Shown here piece after piece: positions 51,629 through 61,061 of a DNA stretch of 64,000 nucleotides. The notes beneath the pieces are model-generated. The model was not told the origin of the DNA and searched no databases. It saw only the letters and a list, made by a program, of their open reading frames with translations. The position numbers and the translations under genes were made by a program. Origin of the DNA: Thermomicrobium sp. 4228-Ro (GTDB lineage: Bacteria; Chloroflexota; Chloroflexia; Thermomicrobiales; Thermomicrobiaceae); contig NZ_JAPFQM010000006.1 in the NCBI RefSeq assembly GCF_026241205.1, positions 372,001 to 436,000 on the forward strand, in the 5' to 3' direction. Each line of letters begins with the position of its first letter. Position 1 is the first letter of the stretch.

Positions 51629-52516
51629 TCAACGCGCCTCGCTGGCGGCTGGACCTTCCTCGACGAGGTGCGTCAGCCCGAGGAAACGGGCCGCATTGTC
51701 GCGCAGGATCTTCGGCCGCACCGTGTCCTTGATCGGCAGCTCGGCGAACTCGCGGAGCCAGCGGTGCGGGGAGAGCATCGGAAAGTCGGAACCGAAGAAC
51801 ACCTTGTCCTGGACGAGCGAATTGGCGTAGCGGATGACGCTCTCCGGGATGTACTTGGGGGCCCAGCCGGAGAGGTCCATGTAGACGTTCGGCTTGTGGC
51901 GCAGGATGGCCAGTTGCTCCTCGTGCCAGGGCCAGGCTGGGTGAGCCATGATGATGCGCAGCTCCGGGAAACGCGCGGCGATATCGTCGATGTAGGGGAT
52001 GGGGCGGCCGTACTCGAGCCGGATACCGGCGCCGCCAGGCTGTCCGGCACCGGCCATCGTGGTGCCGCTGTGGAACAGGACGGCCAGGCCAAGGCGAGCG
52101 CAGGTTTCCCAGAGGGGGAAGAAGCGGGGCTCGTTGGGAGCGAAGTCCTGGACGGCGGGATGGAACTTGATGCCCTTGAGCCCCAGGTCGGCGCAGCGCT
52201 CCACTTCGATGATAGCCGCCTTCCCTTTCCAGGGGTCGACCGTACCGAAGCCGATGAAGACGTCCGGGTGCTTGGCGACCCACTGGGCGATCTCCTCGTT
52301 GGACGCCTTGAGGCCAGTCCGTGTCTCGTCGTCGATATCGAAGATGACGGCCATGCCGTTGAGTTCGCGGTACATATCGGCCATCGCAGCGGGGTGGTCG
52401 CTGAAACCCTCGGCAGTCACCGGGACATAGCGATCGCGCTCCCAGACCTTGGCGTGGTCACCAGTGCGAACGTGGACGTGGATATCGATGATCTCGATCC
52501 GTCGTGAACTCGTCAC
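51629..52516 (-). CDS. amidohydrolase family (amidohydrolase_2/ACMSD-like) metal-dependent hydrolase
   Basis: A 295-residue TIM-barrel. Metal-site motifs are IIDIHVHVRTG near the N-terminus, LGLKGIKFHPAVQDFAPNEP, VLFHSGTTMAG, IIMAHPAWPWHEEQL and KVFFGSDFPMLSPHRWL. Length and order fit the Amidohydro_2 family, which includes decarboxylases and lactonases of aromatic or keto acids. GTG 52516 has GAGGAGG 8 bases upstream; the longer frame is not conserved. Divergent from the beta-oxidation operon, so a role in acid breakdown is possible. Confidence 0.82.
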   Translation of the reverse strand: MTSSRRIEIIDIHVHVRTGDHAKVWERDRYVPVTAEGFSDHPAAMADMYRELNGMAVIFDIDDETRTGLKASNEEIAQWVAKHPDVFIGFGTVDPWKGKAAIIEVERCADLGLKGIKFHPAVQDFAPNEPRFFPLWETCARLGLAVLFHSGTTMAGAGQPGGAGIRLEYGRPIPYIDDIAARFPELRIIMAHPAWPWHEEQLAILRHKPNVYMDLSGWAPKYIPESVIRYANSLVQDKVFFGSDFPMLSPHRWLREFAELPIKDTVRPKILRDNAARFLGLTHLVEEGPAASEAR

Positions 52517-53101
52517 CGTGTCGACCTCCTCGAATCGTCCCCTGCTCTGTATCCAATCGCTCGCCTTACCCTCGCGGGCAACCGGCTGCTCGCGTTCCTG
52601 CAATCCCAAACGGTTCGGCGCTCGCCGGTGCGCCAACGGCAGCATCGAGACTCACAAACTCCGCGGGGCGGCGAGACACACCTCCAGCGGATGCTGCGGC
52701 TATACCAGCCGAGACGGCGAGAACCGTGCTACCAGGTAGTCACGGGTCGCCGCAAAGCGCCCGATCGAGCGTCCGTGGCAGGCGACCGGCACCACCGGGT
52801 GCTCCTGCCGTGGTCTCACTTTAGCACGAACCTAATCAGCCGCTCAAGGAAGCGGGACGATACTGGACACGAGACGAGCGGGAGGGGGACACCCGCAGAC
52901 ATCACTGCACCAAACGCGTTCGGCTATGAAGAACGGAGCAGCTTGACGCGACGAGAAGCCACAGCTATTTTATGCGTGAACAAAGTGTGCCCGATCCGGC
53001 CATGCTCGACCTTTTCCCGTGGGGAGGCGAGGAGTTTCGAGCGTTCACAGCGATCGACTCGTGGACGAAGCGGTGCCGAACGAGGCGGGAGGACGCGCGG
53101 T
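52517..53101. other. divergent intergenic region
   Basis: About 585 bases without a supported gene. It holds the promoter of the acyl-CoA ligase operon at 52943-52971 and must hold the amidohydrolase promoter. No repeat module of the 37/41/42/59 kb type is seen here. Confidence 0.5.
52943..52971 (+). promoter_or_regulatory. promoter of the beta-oxidation operon
   Basis: TTGACG (52943-52948), a 17-base spacer and TATTTT (52966-52971). The leader would be about 125 bases. Confidence 0.55.
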
Positions 53102-54697
53102 ATGAACCTCGATACGCTGACCATCCGGCATGTACTGCTCCGGACCCAATGCTACTTCCCGCGGTCCGAGATCGTCGAACGGATCGGCGAGGGGCAAGTC
53201 CGGCGCTTCCGGTATGCCCAGCTGGCCGAGGAGGCCCTGCGCCTGGCGACCGCGCTCAAGCAGCTCGGCGTCGGCCAGGGTGACCGGGTGGCGACGCTGC
53301 TCTGGAACACCTGGCCGCATCTCGTCGCGTATCTGGCGATCCCCAATATCGGTGCGGTGATCCACACGCTCAACCTGCGCCTGCATCCCAACGACCTCGC
53401 GTATATCGCCAACCACGCCGAGGACAAAGTCCTGATCGTCGAGGAGTCGTTGCTCCCGCTCTACGAGGGGTTCCGCGACAAGGCACCGTTCCAGCACGTG
53501 ATCGTGGTCGGGGACGCCTCGAAGGTCGCAGGTGCACTGTCCTACGACGACCTGATCCGGACCCACGAGCCGGACCGGAACGCGTTGGCCGACGTACACT
53601 GGGACACGCCAGCGTTCCTCTTGTATACGTCGGGGACGACCGGCCGGCCGAAGGGCGTGCTCTACGTCCACGCGCAGCTGGCGCTGGCAGCGCTGGCGCT
53701 TACCTCGACGATCACCTATTACGTGAGCAAGGACGACTCGATCGTCCTCTCCGTCCCGATGTTCCACGTGGCGAGCTGGGCGTTGCCGTACGCTGGCCTG
53801 GTCGTGGGCGCCAAGATGGTCCTCCCGGGCCCGCACCCGCAGCCGGTCGACCTCCTGAACCTGCTCTCCGACGAGCAGGGTACCTTCGTGGCCGGTGTCC
53901 CGACCGTCTGGCACGACGCCGCCAACCTAGTCGAGAAGTACCCCGGACGGTGGACCTTCTCGCCGAGGCTGCGACTCATCCTCGGTGGCAGTGCCGCGCC
54001 AGAGGCGCTCATCCGCCGCTGGCAGTCGTTCGGCGTGACGGTGATCCACGGCTGGGGCATGAGCGAGGTACTGCTCGGACTGCAGTCGCACGTCAAGCTG
54101 GAGGACTTCCCGCCCGAGGAGCGGATGCAGTGGCTGCTCAAGCAGGGGATGCCCTGCCCGTTCGTCGAGGCCAAGGTCCTCACCTTCGACGGCAAGGAAG
54201 CACCCTGGGACGGACAGACGATGGGCGAACTCCTGGTGCGGGGCGCCTGGATCGCCGACTCATACTACCGCGGCGAGAGCCCGGACTCGTTCGTCGACGG
54301 CTGGCTGCGCACCGGTGACGTGGCAGTGATCGACTCCGAGGGGTACGTCAAGCTGGTCGACCGGATCAAGGACGTCATCAAGTCGGGCGGCGAGTGGATC
54401 AGCACGATCGAACTGGAGAACACGCTGATGAGCCACCCGGCGATCGAGGAAGCGGCTGTCATCGGCGTGCCGCACGAGCGCTGGCAGGAACGACCGATCG
54501 CGGTCGTCGTCCTGCGTGAGGGCCAGTCGGTCACCGAGGAAGAACTGAAAGAATACTTGCGGGAGCGGTTCGTCCGCTGGTGGGTGCCGGACGCGTTCGT
54601 CTTCGTCGACGAGCTTCCGAAGACGTCGACCGGCAAGCTCGCCAAGGCGACGCTCCGCGAGCGGTTCCGTGACTGGAAGTGGGAGGAGAGCAAGTGA
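53102..54697 (+). CDS. acyl-CoA synthetase (AMP-forming, fatty-acid--CoA ligase type)
   Basis: A 531-residue ANL-family enzyme that adenylates a carboxylic acid and joins it to CoA. Motifs are LLYTSGTTGRPKGV (A3), VIHGWGMSEV (A5), GWLRTGDVAVID (A7), KDVIKSGGEWIS (A8) and the A10 lysine in PKTSTGKLAKATLRE. It is close to medium/long-chain fatty-acid ligases. ATG 53102 follows GGAGG. Its stop overlaps the next gene's start (GTGA). With the two genes downstream it forms a beta-oxidation unit. Confidence 0.93.
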   Translation: MNLDTLTIRHVLLRTQCYFPRSEIVERIGEGQVRRFRYAQLAEEALRLATALKQLGVGQGDRVATLLWNTWPHLVAYLAIPNIGAVIHTLNLRLHPNDLAYIANHAEDKVLIVEESLLPLYEGFRDKAPFQHVIVVGDASKVAGALSYDDLIRTHEPDRNALADVHWDTPAFLLYTSGTTGRPKGVLYVHAQLALAALALTSTITYYVSKDDSIVLSVPMFHVASWALPYAGLVVGAKMVLPGPHPQPVDLLNLLSDEQGTFVAGVPTVWHDAANLVEKYPGRWTFSPRLRLILGGSAAPEALIRRWQSFGVTVIHGWGMSEVLLGLQSHVKLEDFPPEERMQWLLKQGMPCPFVEAKVLTFDGKEAPWDGQTMGELLVRGAWIADSYYRGESPDSFVDGWLRTGDVAVIDSEGYVKLVDRIKDVIKSGGEWISTIELENTLMSHPAIEEAAVIGVPHERWQERPIAVVVLREGQSVTEEELKEYLRERFVRWWVPDAFVFVDELPKTSTGKLAKATLRERFRDWKWEESK

Positions 54698-56907
54698 TCG
54701 AGAAGATCGGTGTCCTCGGCGCCGGTTCGATGGGTGCGGCCGTCGCCGCGCTCGCTGCCTCGGCCGGGCTGGAAGTCATCCTGCTCGACGTGAAGGGACA
54801 GGACGATCCAGCCGGCCCCGCGCGCCGTGGGCTGGAGCGAGCGGCCAAGCAACGAGCCTTCCTCGACCCGGCGGCGATCGCGCGGGTGCGGTTCGGCAAC
54901 GTCGAGGACGACCTGGGGCTCCTCGCCGACTGCGACTGGGTGCTCGAGGCGATCATCGAGAACCGCGGAGTCAAGCGCGACCTCTTCCGCCGCCTGCACA
55001 GCGTCCTCCCGCCGCAGACGATCGTGACGACGAACACCTCGACCTTCACGCTCCAGCAGCTCCTGCCGGAGGAGCTGGCGAACTGGCGGGAGCGCTTCTT
55101 CGTGACGCACTTCTTCAACCCGCCGCGTGCTCTCCTCCTCTGCGAGGTGACGGCCTTCCCGGAAGGCGAGACGGAGCGCTTCCACGGCTTCGTTCGCTTC
55201 CTCGAGCAGCGGCTGGGACGCCGCGTCCTGCTGGTGCGCGACACGCCAGGATTCGTGGCCAACCGCTTCGGCATCTACGCGCTCGTCCATGCCGTCCGGC
55301 TGACCGGCGAGCTGGGGCTGGCACCGGAGGACGTGGACGCGTTGACCGGCCCACTGCTCGGGCGGCCACGGTCAGCGACGTTCCGCACGATCGACCTCAC
55401 CGGACTCGATATCCTGGTCCTGGGGACGCGGAGCCTGCAGGAATCGACCGGCGACGATTACGCGGTACCGGACTGGATCCTCGACCTCTATGAGGCGAAC
55501 CGGCTCGGCGACAAGACAGGGGGCGGGATCTTCCGGCGCGAGGGCGACCAGCAACTGACCTACGATCCGGTACTGCGCGCCGATCGACCAGCCCGCCCGG
55601 CGGCGGTTCCCGGTCTCGAGGACCTGCTCCGACAACCGTTTCCCCAGCGCTTGCTCGGTGCGCTGGAACTGCCGTCCCCCTACGGCGACTACGTGCGGCA
55701 CCTCCTGGGCCGGACGTTCGGGTACGTGCTGCTGCGGACGAAAGACGCCGCGCGCGACATCGCGAGCGTCGACCGGGCACTGGAGTGGGGGTTCGGCTGG
55801 GCAGCCGGGCCGTACGCGCAGATGCAGTTCCTGGGTCTCCCGCGCGTTCGGGCGCTCATCGCGGAAACCGGCCTGCCTGCACCGGAACTCCTGGATCTGG
55901 CCGAACGGCACGGTGGCTTTTTCGTCGATGGACAGGTGCTCGATCCAGTCACCGGCGACCTCGTCCCCGAGGAACAGCTCCCGTCGACGCGCCGCACGCT
56001 CCAGATCCGTGTCCGCGAGGCGCTCGACCGGGAGGGGCTGCGCGACCTCGGCGACGGTGTGCTGGCGCTGCGTGTGCGGTCGCTCGCTGGGTTTCCCGAA
56101 ACGCTGGAGCGAGCGCTCGCCCACTGGCCAGCGGCACTGGTCCTGGTACCGACCTTCGAGGGACTCGGTTACCCGTACGGTGAACTCCTCGAGCTGGCCG
56201 AAGCGGGGAACTGGGGAGAACTCGAAGCGCGCCTCGCCCAGCTGCAGCAGGTCCTGCGGACTGTCGCCAGCGCGCCAGTGCCGGTCGTCACCGCACTCGA
56301 CGGCGAGGCACGCGGTGCTGCGACGACACTGGCCCTCTGGAGCGATGCGACCGTGGCCTACCTGACGGCCGCGACCGGTTTTCCGGGCATGAGTGCTGGT
56401 CTCTTGCCGGTCGGCGCGGCGGTCGCTCTCCGCGTGCGCAGCGAAGCGCGCGCGAGCACGCTCGCGACTCCGCTCCGCGCCGAGCTGGGTACGGCGAACG
56501 CGCTGGCGGGGCTCCTCGCGGCCGAGCGGGTCGACTCGGCAGCGCGGGCTGGTGCCCTGGGGCTCCTCGGTGACCGCTGGCTGGTGACGGTCGATCGCGA
56601 CGGGCTGCTCGAGGCAGCAGCGGGACTGGCGCGAGCACTGGCGCGCAGCGTGCCAGCGCGCCCGTTCGCGCTCGGCGAACCGCTGGCCGAAGCAGGCGAG
56701 AGGCTCGCGGTCGGGCCGAAGCTGGCCGAGCTGGAACCGGCCGCCCGGCTGGTCATCGAGACCGTCGCGCGCGCCCTGCGACGTGCCGGGAACCTGGACG
56801 ACCTCCTGGCAGCCGAGCGTACGGCCGTCCTCGACGTGTTGCAGCGAGCGGAGGCGCGGAGCCAGGCCGGCACGACGCTCCAGGCGCTGACCGCACCGCG
56901 CCGCTGA
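54694..56907 (+). CDS. 3-hydroxyacyl-CoA dehydrogenase with C-terminal crotonase-like domain (FadN/FadB-like)
   Basis: A 737-residue protein. Residues 1-180 are the NAD-binding domain (IGVLGAGSMGAAVAALAASAG, TIVTTNTSTFTL, RFFVTHFFNPPR). The 3HCDH C-terminal domain follows with DTPGFVANRFG. The last 240 residues contain a degenerate enoyl-CoA hydratase-like fold (PVPVVTALDGEARGAATTLALWSD). It oxidises L-3-hydroxyacyl-CoA. The order dehydrogenase first, crotonase last is that of FadN rather than E. coli FadB. GTG 54694 overlaps the ligase stop. Confidence 0.92.
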   Translation: MIEKIGVLGAGSMGAAVAALAASAGLEVILLDVKGQDDPAGPARRGLERAAKQRAFLDPAAIARVRFGNVEDDLGLLADCDWVLEAIIENRGVKRDLFRRLHSVLPPQTIVTTNTSTFTLQQLLPEELANWRERFFVTHFFNPPRALLLCEVTAFPEGETERFHGFVRFLEQRLGRRVLLVRDTPGFVANRFGIYALVHAVRLTGELGLAPEDVDALTGPLLGRPRSATFRTIDLTGLDILVLGTRSLQESTGDDYAVPDWILDLYEANRLGDKTGGGIFRREGDQQLTYDPVLRADRPARPAAVPGLEDLLRQPFPQRLLGALELPSPYGDYVRHLLGRTFGYVLLRTKDAARDIASVDRALEWGFGWAAGPYAQMQFLGLPRVRALIAETGLPAPELLDLAERHGGFFVDGQVLDPVTGDLVPEEQLPSTRRTLQIRVREALDREGLRDLGDGVLALRVRSLAGFPETLERALAHWPAALVLVPTFEGLGYPYGELLELAEAGNWGELEARLAQLQQVLRTVASAPVPVVTALDGEARGAATTLALWSDATVAYLTAATGFPGMSAGLLPVGAAVALRVRSEARASTLATPLRAELGTANALAGLLAAERVDSAARAGALGLLGDRWLVTVDRDGLLEAAAGLARALARSVPARPFALGEPLAEAGERLAVGPKLAELEPAARLVIETVARALRRAGNLDDLLAAERTAVLDVLQRAEARSQAGTTLQALTAPRR

Positions 56908-56930
56908 GGTGGAGGGAAAGGGGAGCGAGG

Positions 56931-57701
56931 ATGGAACGGATCGTCGAGGAACGCCGGGACGGGGTCTTGCTGCTGCGGCTGAACCGCCCGGAGAAACTGA
57001 ACGCGATCGACGAGCAGATGCTGCGCGAACTGTGCGCCGCACTCGAGGAAGCACGCCTCGACGATGCGGTGCGAGTCGTCGTCCTTACTGGGAACGAGCG
57101 CGCTTTTTCCGCTGGGGCGGACATCGACGGCTTCGCGAACGTGACCGTGGAGGAGCTGGCGACCAGCCGCTCCGACCTTCCCCAGTGGGACATCATCCGG
57201 CGATTCCCCAAGCCGCTCATCGCGGCTGTCGCGGGGATCGTCTTCGGTGGCGGGCTGGAACTGACGCTGGCTTGCGACATCGTCGTCGCTGCGCAGACCG
57301 CCCGGTTCGCGGCGCCGGAGATCCGGATCGGACTCATTCCCGGAGCCGGTGGAACGCAGCTCCTGACCCGGCGGTTCGGCAAGTACAGAGCGATGGAACT
57401 GGTGCTGACTGGCCGGGAGTTTTCGGCCGACGAGGCCGAGCGGTTGGGACTGGTCAACGTGGTGACGCCGCCGGAGGAATACCTCGACCGGGCGCTCGAG
57501 CTAGCGCGACAGATCGCGCAGCACTCGCCCGCAGCCGTACGAGCGGCGAAGGCGGCGATCGTGCACGGGCTCGAGATGCCGCTCGACGCGGCGCTGCGGT
57601 TCGAGCGCGAACTCTTCCTGCGCGTCTTCACGACGCCGGAGGCGCAAGGCGCGATCCAGGCCTTCCTCGAGCGCCGGCGCGCCAAGCAGCAAGGCGGCTG
57701 A
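56931..57701 (+). CDS. enoyl-CoA hydratase/isomerase family protein
   Basis: A 256-residue crotonase. Motifs: LLRLNRPEKLNAIDEQM, AFSAGADIDGF (oxyanion hole), AAVAGIVFGGGLELTLACD and RFAAPEIRIGLIPGAGGTQLLTRRFG, with Glu residues at the expected catalytic positions. It hydrates trans-2-enoyl-CoA. ATG 56931 has GGGAGCGAGG upstream, 23 bases after the dehydrogenase stop. Confidence 0.93.
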   Translation: MERIVEERRDGVLLLRLNRPEKLNAIDEQMLRELCAALEEARLDDAVRVVVLTGNERAFSAGADIDGFANVTVEELATSRSDLPQWDIIRRFPKPLIAAVAGIVFGGGLELTLACDIVVAAQTARFAAPEIRIGLIPGAGGTQLLTRRFGKYRAMELVLTGREFSADEAERLGLVNVVTPPEEYLDRALELARQIAQHSPAAVRAAKAAIVHGLEMPLDAALRFERELFLRVFTTPEAQGAIQAFLERRRAKQQGG

Positions 57702-57811
57702 ACACTCCGACTCCGCGCGACGCGGGAGAGGGAAGGGATGGGCGTCGACCGGGCAACCGCATGGTGGCCCGGTCGGCGTTCGCGCGGCATCGCGGCCGAG
57801 GAGAGTCCGGC

Positions 57812-59155
57812 TCAGAAGCGTTCGACGTACCAGGCGAACCGGTCGAGTGCGAGGTGACCATCGATCTCGATACGCGGCTCGGACCAGCGACGCTCGCGCG
57901 TCCAGCGCGTCCCGCCCCAGGCGGCCATCGCCCCGCGATAGCCCGTCGTGGCGACGACTGCAGCGACCCGGCTGTCCCAGTCCCCGCCTGGATAGGCGAA
58001 GAAGCGCACCGGCTCACCGAGCCACTGCTCGAGCTGCTGGCGGCTGGCGAGCGCTTCCCAGCGAAGCGCGCCGTCGCCGAGCCGTGTCAAGGCACGGTGC
58101 GTCATCGAGTGCGAGCCGACCTCGTGCCCCATGCTGCGGAGCTCGCGCAGCTCCGCTGGGCCGAGCGCACTCCGGCCGGGAACGACGAAAAAGGTCGCCG
58201 TCATGTTGCGTACGGCGAGCGCGCGGGCAGCGGCGAGCTGGCTCCGCGTGCCGTCGTCGAACGTGATGACGACCGCCCGTTCGGGAAGCGGGCCATCGGC
58301 GAGCAACGCTTCGAAAGCCTGCACGAGCGAGACCGTCACGTAGCCGTTGGCGAGCAACCAGTCCAGCTGCTGCTCCAGTCGCCAGAGCGGGATGCGGTAG
58401 CGGGCAGCCGGCTCGCCGACGTCGTGGTACACGAGCACCGGCAAGCGGAAAGAACGCGGGAAGAGCGCCGGATCGTAGTCCGGTACGCCGTCCTGCCGGG
58501 GAACCGGCCTCGTGTCGATACCATCGCGCAAGGCGAGTTCGGCGCCCAGGCGGCCGAACTGGACTTCCCAGAGCGTGCCGAGCGCCTCGGGGTGCCACTC
58601 GAAGCGGGCGCGCTCGAAGTACTGGACGGTGAAGGTCTGCCCGGTCACCGGGTCGACCTCGCTGAACTCTTCGGAAATCGGGTAGCCGAAGACCGGTAGC
58701 CCACCGTTCCGCAGCCAGAAGCGGAGGAAGCCGTAGGAGAGGAAGTGCCCTGTCTCGGGGAAGAAGCGGCGGAGCGGCGTATCGGGAGGTCGCGTCTCGA
58801 GAGAGAGCGGTGCGAACGCGGGATCGGTTCGGCCGGCGGTGAGGCGCGCAGCGACACGGGTGAGTTGCACCGGGCAGTCCGTCTTTCCCAGGCACCCCAG
58901 CGGCGCCTCCACGCGAGCGCGCTCGAAGCACTGGACGAGTAGCCCCTCGCGCTCCTGCGCCTCGCTGAGCGGGTAGCCGAAGATGCGGAGTCCACCATGG
59001 TTGCGCCAGAAAGAGAGGAACGGCTCGGCGAGATGGTGGCCGGTCGCTGGGAAATAGACGATCGAAGGTGCCGCCTGGGCGCTCGCTGCTTCGAGCCGTC
59101 GAGCGGCGAGCGAGACGAAGAGGCCGAGCACCGTCAGGCCGACCAGCCACCGCAC
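57812..59155 (-). CDS. secreted polysaccharide deacetylase (NodB) with two FERAR-type modules
   Basis: A 447-residue protein from GTG 59155 (AAGGAGG upstream) with a signal peptide (WLVGLTVLGLFVSLAA). Two tandem modules follow: PATGHHLAEPFLSFWRNHGG, FGYPLSE, VQCFERARVE, and PETGHFLSYGFLRFWLRNGG, FGYPISE, VQYFERARFEWHPE, VQFGRLG. The catalytic NodB domain has VITFDDGTRSQ, the metal-binding SHSMTH and FAYPGGDWDS. It probably de-N-acetylates an external polysaccharide. The modules match the C-terminus of the subtilase at 26.8-28.9 kb. Confidence 0.9.
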   Translation of the reverse strand: MRWLVGLTVLGLFVSLAARRLEAASAQAAPSIVYFPATGHHLAEPFLSFWRNHGGLRIFGYPLSEAQEREGLLVQCFERARVEAPLGCLGKTDCPVQLTRVAARLTAGRTDPAFAPLSLETRPPDTPLRRFFPETGHFLSYGFLRFWLRNGGLPVFGYPISEEFSEVDPVTGQTFTVQYFERARFEWHPEALGTLWEVQFGRLGAELALRDGIDTRPVPRQDGVPDYDPALFPRSFRLPVLVYHDVGEPAARYRIPLWRLEQQLDWLLANGYVTVSLVQAFEALLADGPLPERAVVITFDDGTRSQLAAARALAVRNMTATFFVVPGRSALGPAELRELRSMGHEVGSHSMTHRALTRLGDGALRWEALASRQQLEQWLGEPVRFFAYPGGDWDSRVAAVVATTGYRGAMAAWGGTRWTRERRWSEPRIEIDGHLALDRFAWYVERF

Positions 59156-59269
59156 CGCGACGTCTCCCTCCTTCGAGCCCTCATGCCGAGGGCGGCGACC
59201 CCGAGGGAAGCGACCCACTGTTTCTAACGGACGAGGCGCGTCGGCAGTTTCGGCTCGACCGCATGTTCT

Positions 59270-59715
59270 TTCGCCGGCCCTGGCGGGGCGGCTGGGTCAG
59301 GCACGCCTGCCCCGCCGGGTCACGCACGCGTGCCCCCTACCGGGACGACCGTGGTCGATCGGGTGCCGGTGGGCGATCGGCAGGTGACCGTCGGCGACCG
59401 GCCACGCCTGTTTCCCATGGAGGGGCGCGGTGTGCCGCGCCCGCGGGGATACCCCTCACCCCGGCTCGCTGGCGCGGCACCCCGTCCACGTTTTCTCCGT
59501 AGGGGCGACGCGTGCGTCGCCCGAATCGCCGTGTAGCGGCGCGACGTGCCGCGCCCGCGTTTTCCCCGTAGGGGCGAGGCGTGCCTCGCCCGGCTGCGCC
59601 GAAAGGCGCAGGTACGTGGTTCGTTCCCGGGCCTGACGGCCGGGCTGGGTCAGGCACGCCTGACGCGAACGGGTCAGGCACGCCTGACCCCTACAGGGCG
59701 CGGCGGGGCATGTCT
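59270..59715. repeat. mosaic of palindromic intergenic repeats (copy 4)
   Basis: No gene lies between the deacetylase and the CARF protein. The stretch contains GGGTCAGGC/GCCTGACCC elements (59294-59340, 59647-59694), GTAGGGGCGACGC/GCGTCGCCC (about 59502-59524), GTAGGGGCGAGGC/GCCTCGCCC (about 59568-59590) and the GTGGTCGATCGGGTGCCGGT-type module (59341-59410). All are shared with copies 1-3. Confidence 0.7.
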
Positions 59716-59722
59716 CGCACCG

Positions 59723-61057
59723 CTAGCCGAGACCGCTCAGGAGTTCAGCCCGGGGGAACTGGCCGTGCTGCAGTGGCCGGCGTACCTGACGTGCAGCGAG
59801 CTCGGCCAGCCCGGCTCGGCACAGCGCGAGGCCAGCCTGCCCGTGTTGCTGCCAAACCGCTGCGGTCACCGGGGAGAACCCGTGCGCGAGCAGCGACGCG
59901 TTGCGGTGCTTCGTCCAGTCGAGGAGCCGGCCGCGCTCGGCACGGAGCCAATCGGCGAGCGGCTCGGCGGGCAGGTCGGCCAGGAGATCCCAGGCCTGGA
60001 CGAGAGCGAGGCGGACCGGCCCGTTCCCGCGGTCGCGCGCGGCGAGCCTCGCGCGCCACTCCTCGGGGACCCGGGCGAGATCGACGTCAGCGGTATCGAT
60101 CCGGTGCCCCAGCCAGAGGCGCAACTGGACGAACAGCTCGAGCGCGCGGTAGACCCGCGCCATGGCGTCGTCGTAGCGTGCCTGAGCGGCGCGACGCTCG
60201 GCGTTGAAGAGCACGTCCTCGACCGCGAGGTAGGGATCGCGCAGCCGGTCGAGCGCCGCCAGGCGCGGCTCAGCGGTCGAGGGTGCCGGCTCGCTGGAGA
60301 ACGCCTGGACGACACCAGCCAGTTGCTCGAGGATGCCGAGCTGACGGTGCCAGTCGCGGCGGTACAGCTCGAACAGCCGGATCGCCGCTGGCAGCTCGTA
60401 GCGGTCCCAGGCGTCGAAGGCCCGGCAGAGGTTGCGGGCCCGCTCGAGCTGGCTCCGCAGAGCGGGCGAGAGCTCGCGCCGCATGGCTTCGTCGAGCATC
60501 GCGGCTGCCTCGGCATAGTCGAACCGCTCGAGCGCACTGCGCGCGAGGCCAGCGAAGCGGCGAGCGCGCACGTCGTGGACACCGGAGACCGGCGCGAAGC
60601 TCTCGGTACCCGGGATCACGGTCGCCTGGCGACCGCGCGCGCCGCGGACGAGCCGGAGCTGCACCTCGGGCGAGCCCTCGTTGTCGAGCGCCGCGAGGAC
60701 GAGGGCAGCGCTCATCGACTTCGTACCGGCTGTGTAGTCGGCCAGAATCTCGGCACCCGGGAAACGCTGGCGGAGTTCGGCGAACCGGGCGACCAGCGCC
60801 TCGTAACAGCGGACGAGGTCATCGGGGTCGGTCAGGGTGAGGACGTCGTAACGCTCCGGTGCGAGGCCAGCCAGCGCCGCGTACTCGGCGACGAAGTCGA
60901 GACTCCCGGTCTGGGTATCGCCCGGTACCGAACAGACGAAGACGACGTAGTCCGGCCGCGCCTCGCGCAAGGCGAACGCTTCCGGACGATCGGCGACATT
61001 CCCGTCCATCGGCTTCCCGACGTTGAGGACGAGCACCCGACGCACTGGCTGGCTCAT
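59723..61057 (-). CDS. CRISPR type III ancillary RNase, CARF-HEPN (Csm6/Csx1-like, TIGR02710-type)
   Basis: A 444-residue protein. The N-terminal CARF domain has VLVLNVGKPMDGN and the motif ADYTAGTKSMSAALV (D107-M115), typical of the TIGR02710 group that senses cyclic oligoadenylate. The C-terminal half is helical and holds RNASLLAH, an R-x6-H HEPN ribonuclease motif (R385, H392). It would degrade RNA non-specifically when the Cmr complex signals. It follows cmr6 by 4 bases as the last gene of the operon. The subfamily name is from recognition of motifs, not a search. Confidence 0.88.
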   Translation of the reverse strand: MSQPVRRVLVLNVGKPMDGNVADRPEAFALREARPDYVVFVCSVPGDTQTGSLDFVAEYAALAGLAPERYDVLTLTDPDDLVRCYEALVARFAELRQRFPGAEILADYTAGTKSMSAALVLAALDNEGSPEVQLRLVRGARGRQATVIPGTESFAPVSGVHDVRARRFAGLARSALERFDYAEAAAMLDEAMRRELSPALRSQLERARNLCRAFDAWDRYELPAAIRLFELYRRDWHRQLGILEQLAGVVQAFSSEPAPSTAEPRLAALDRLRDPYLAVEDVLFNAERRAAQARYDDAMARVYRALELFVQLRLWLGHRIDTADVDLARVPEEWRARLAARDRGNGPVRLALVQAWDLLADLPAEPLADWLRAERGRLLDWTKHRNASLLAHGFSPVTAAVWQQHGQAGLALCRAGLAELAARQVRRPLQHGQFPRAELLSGLG

Positions 61058-61061
61058 CGTT

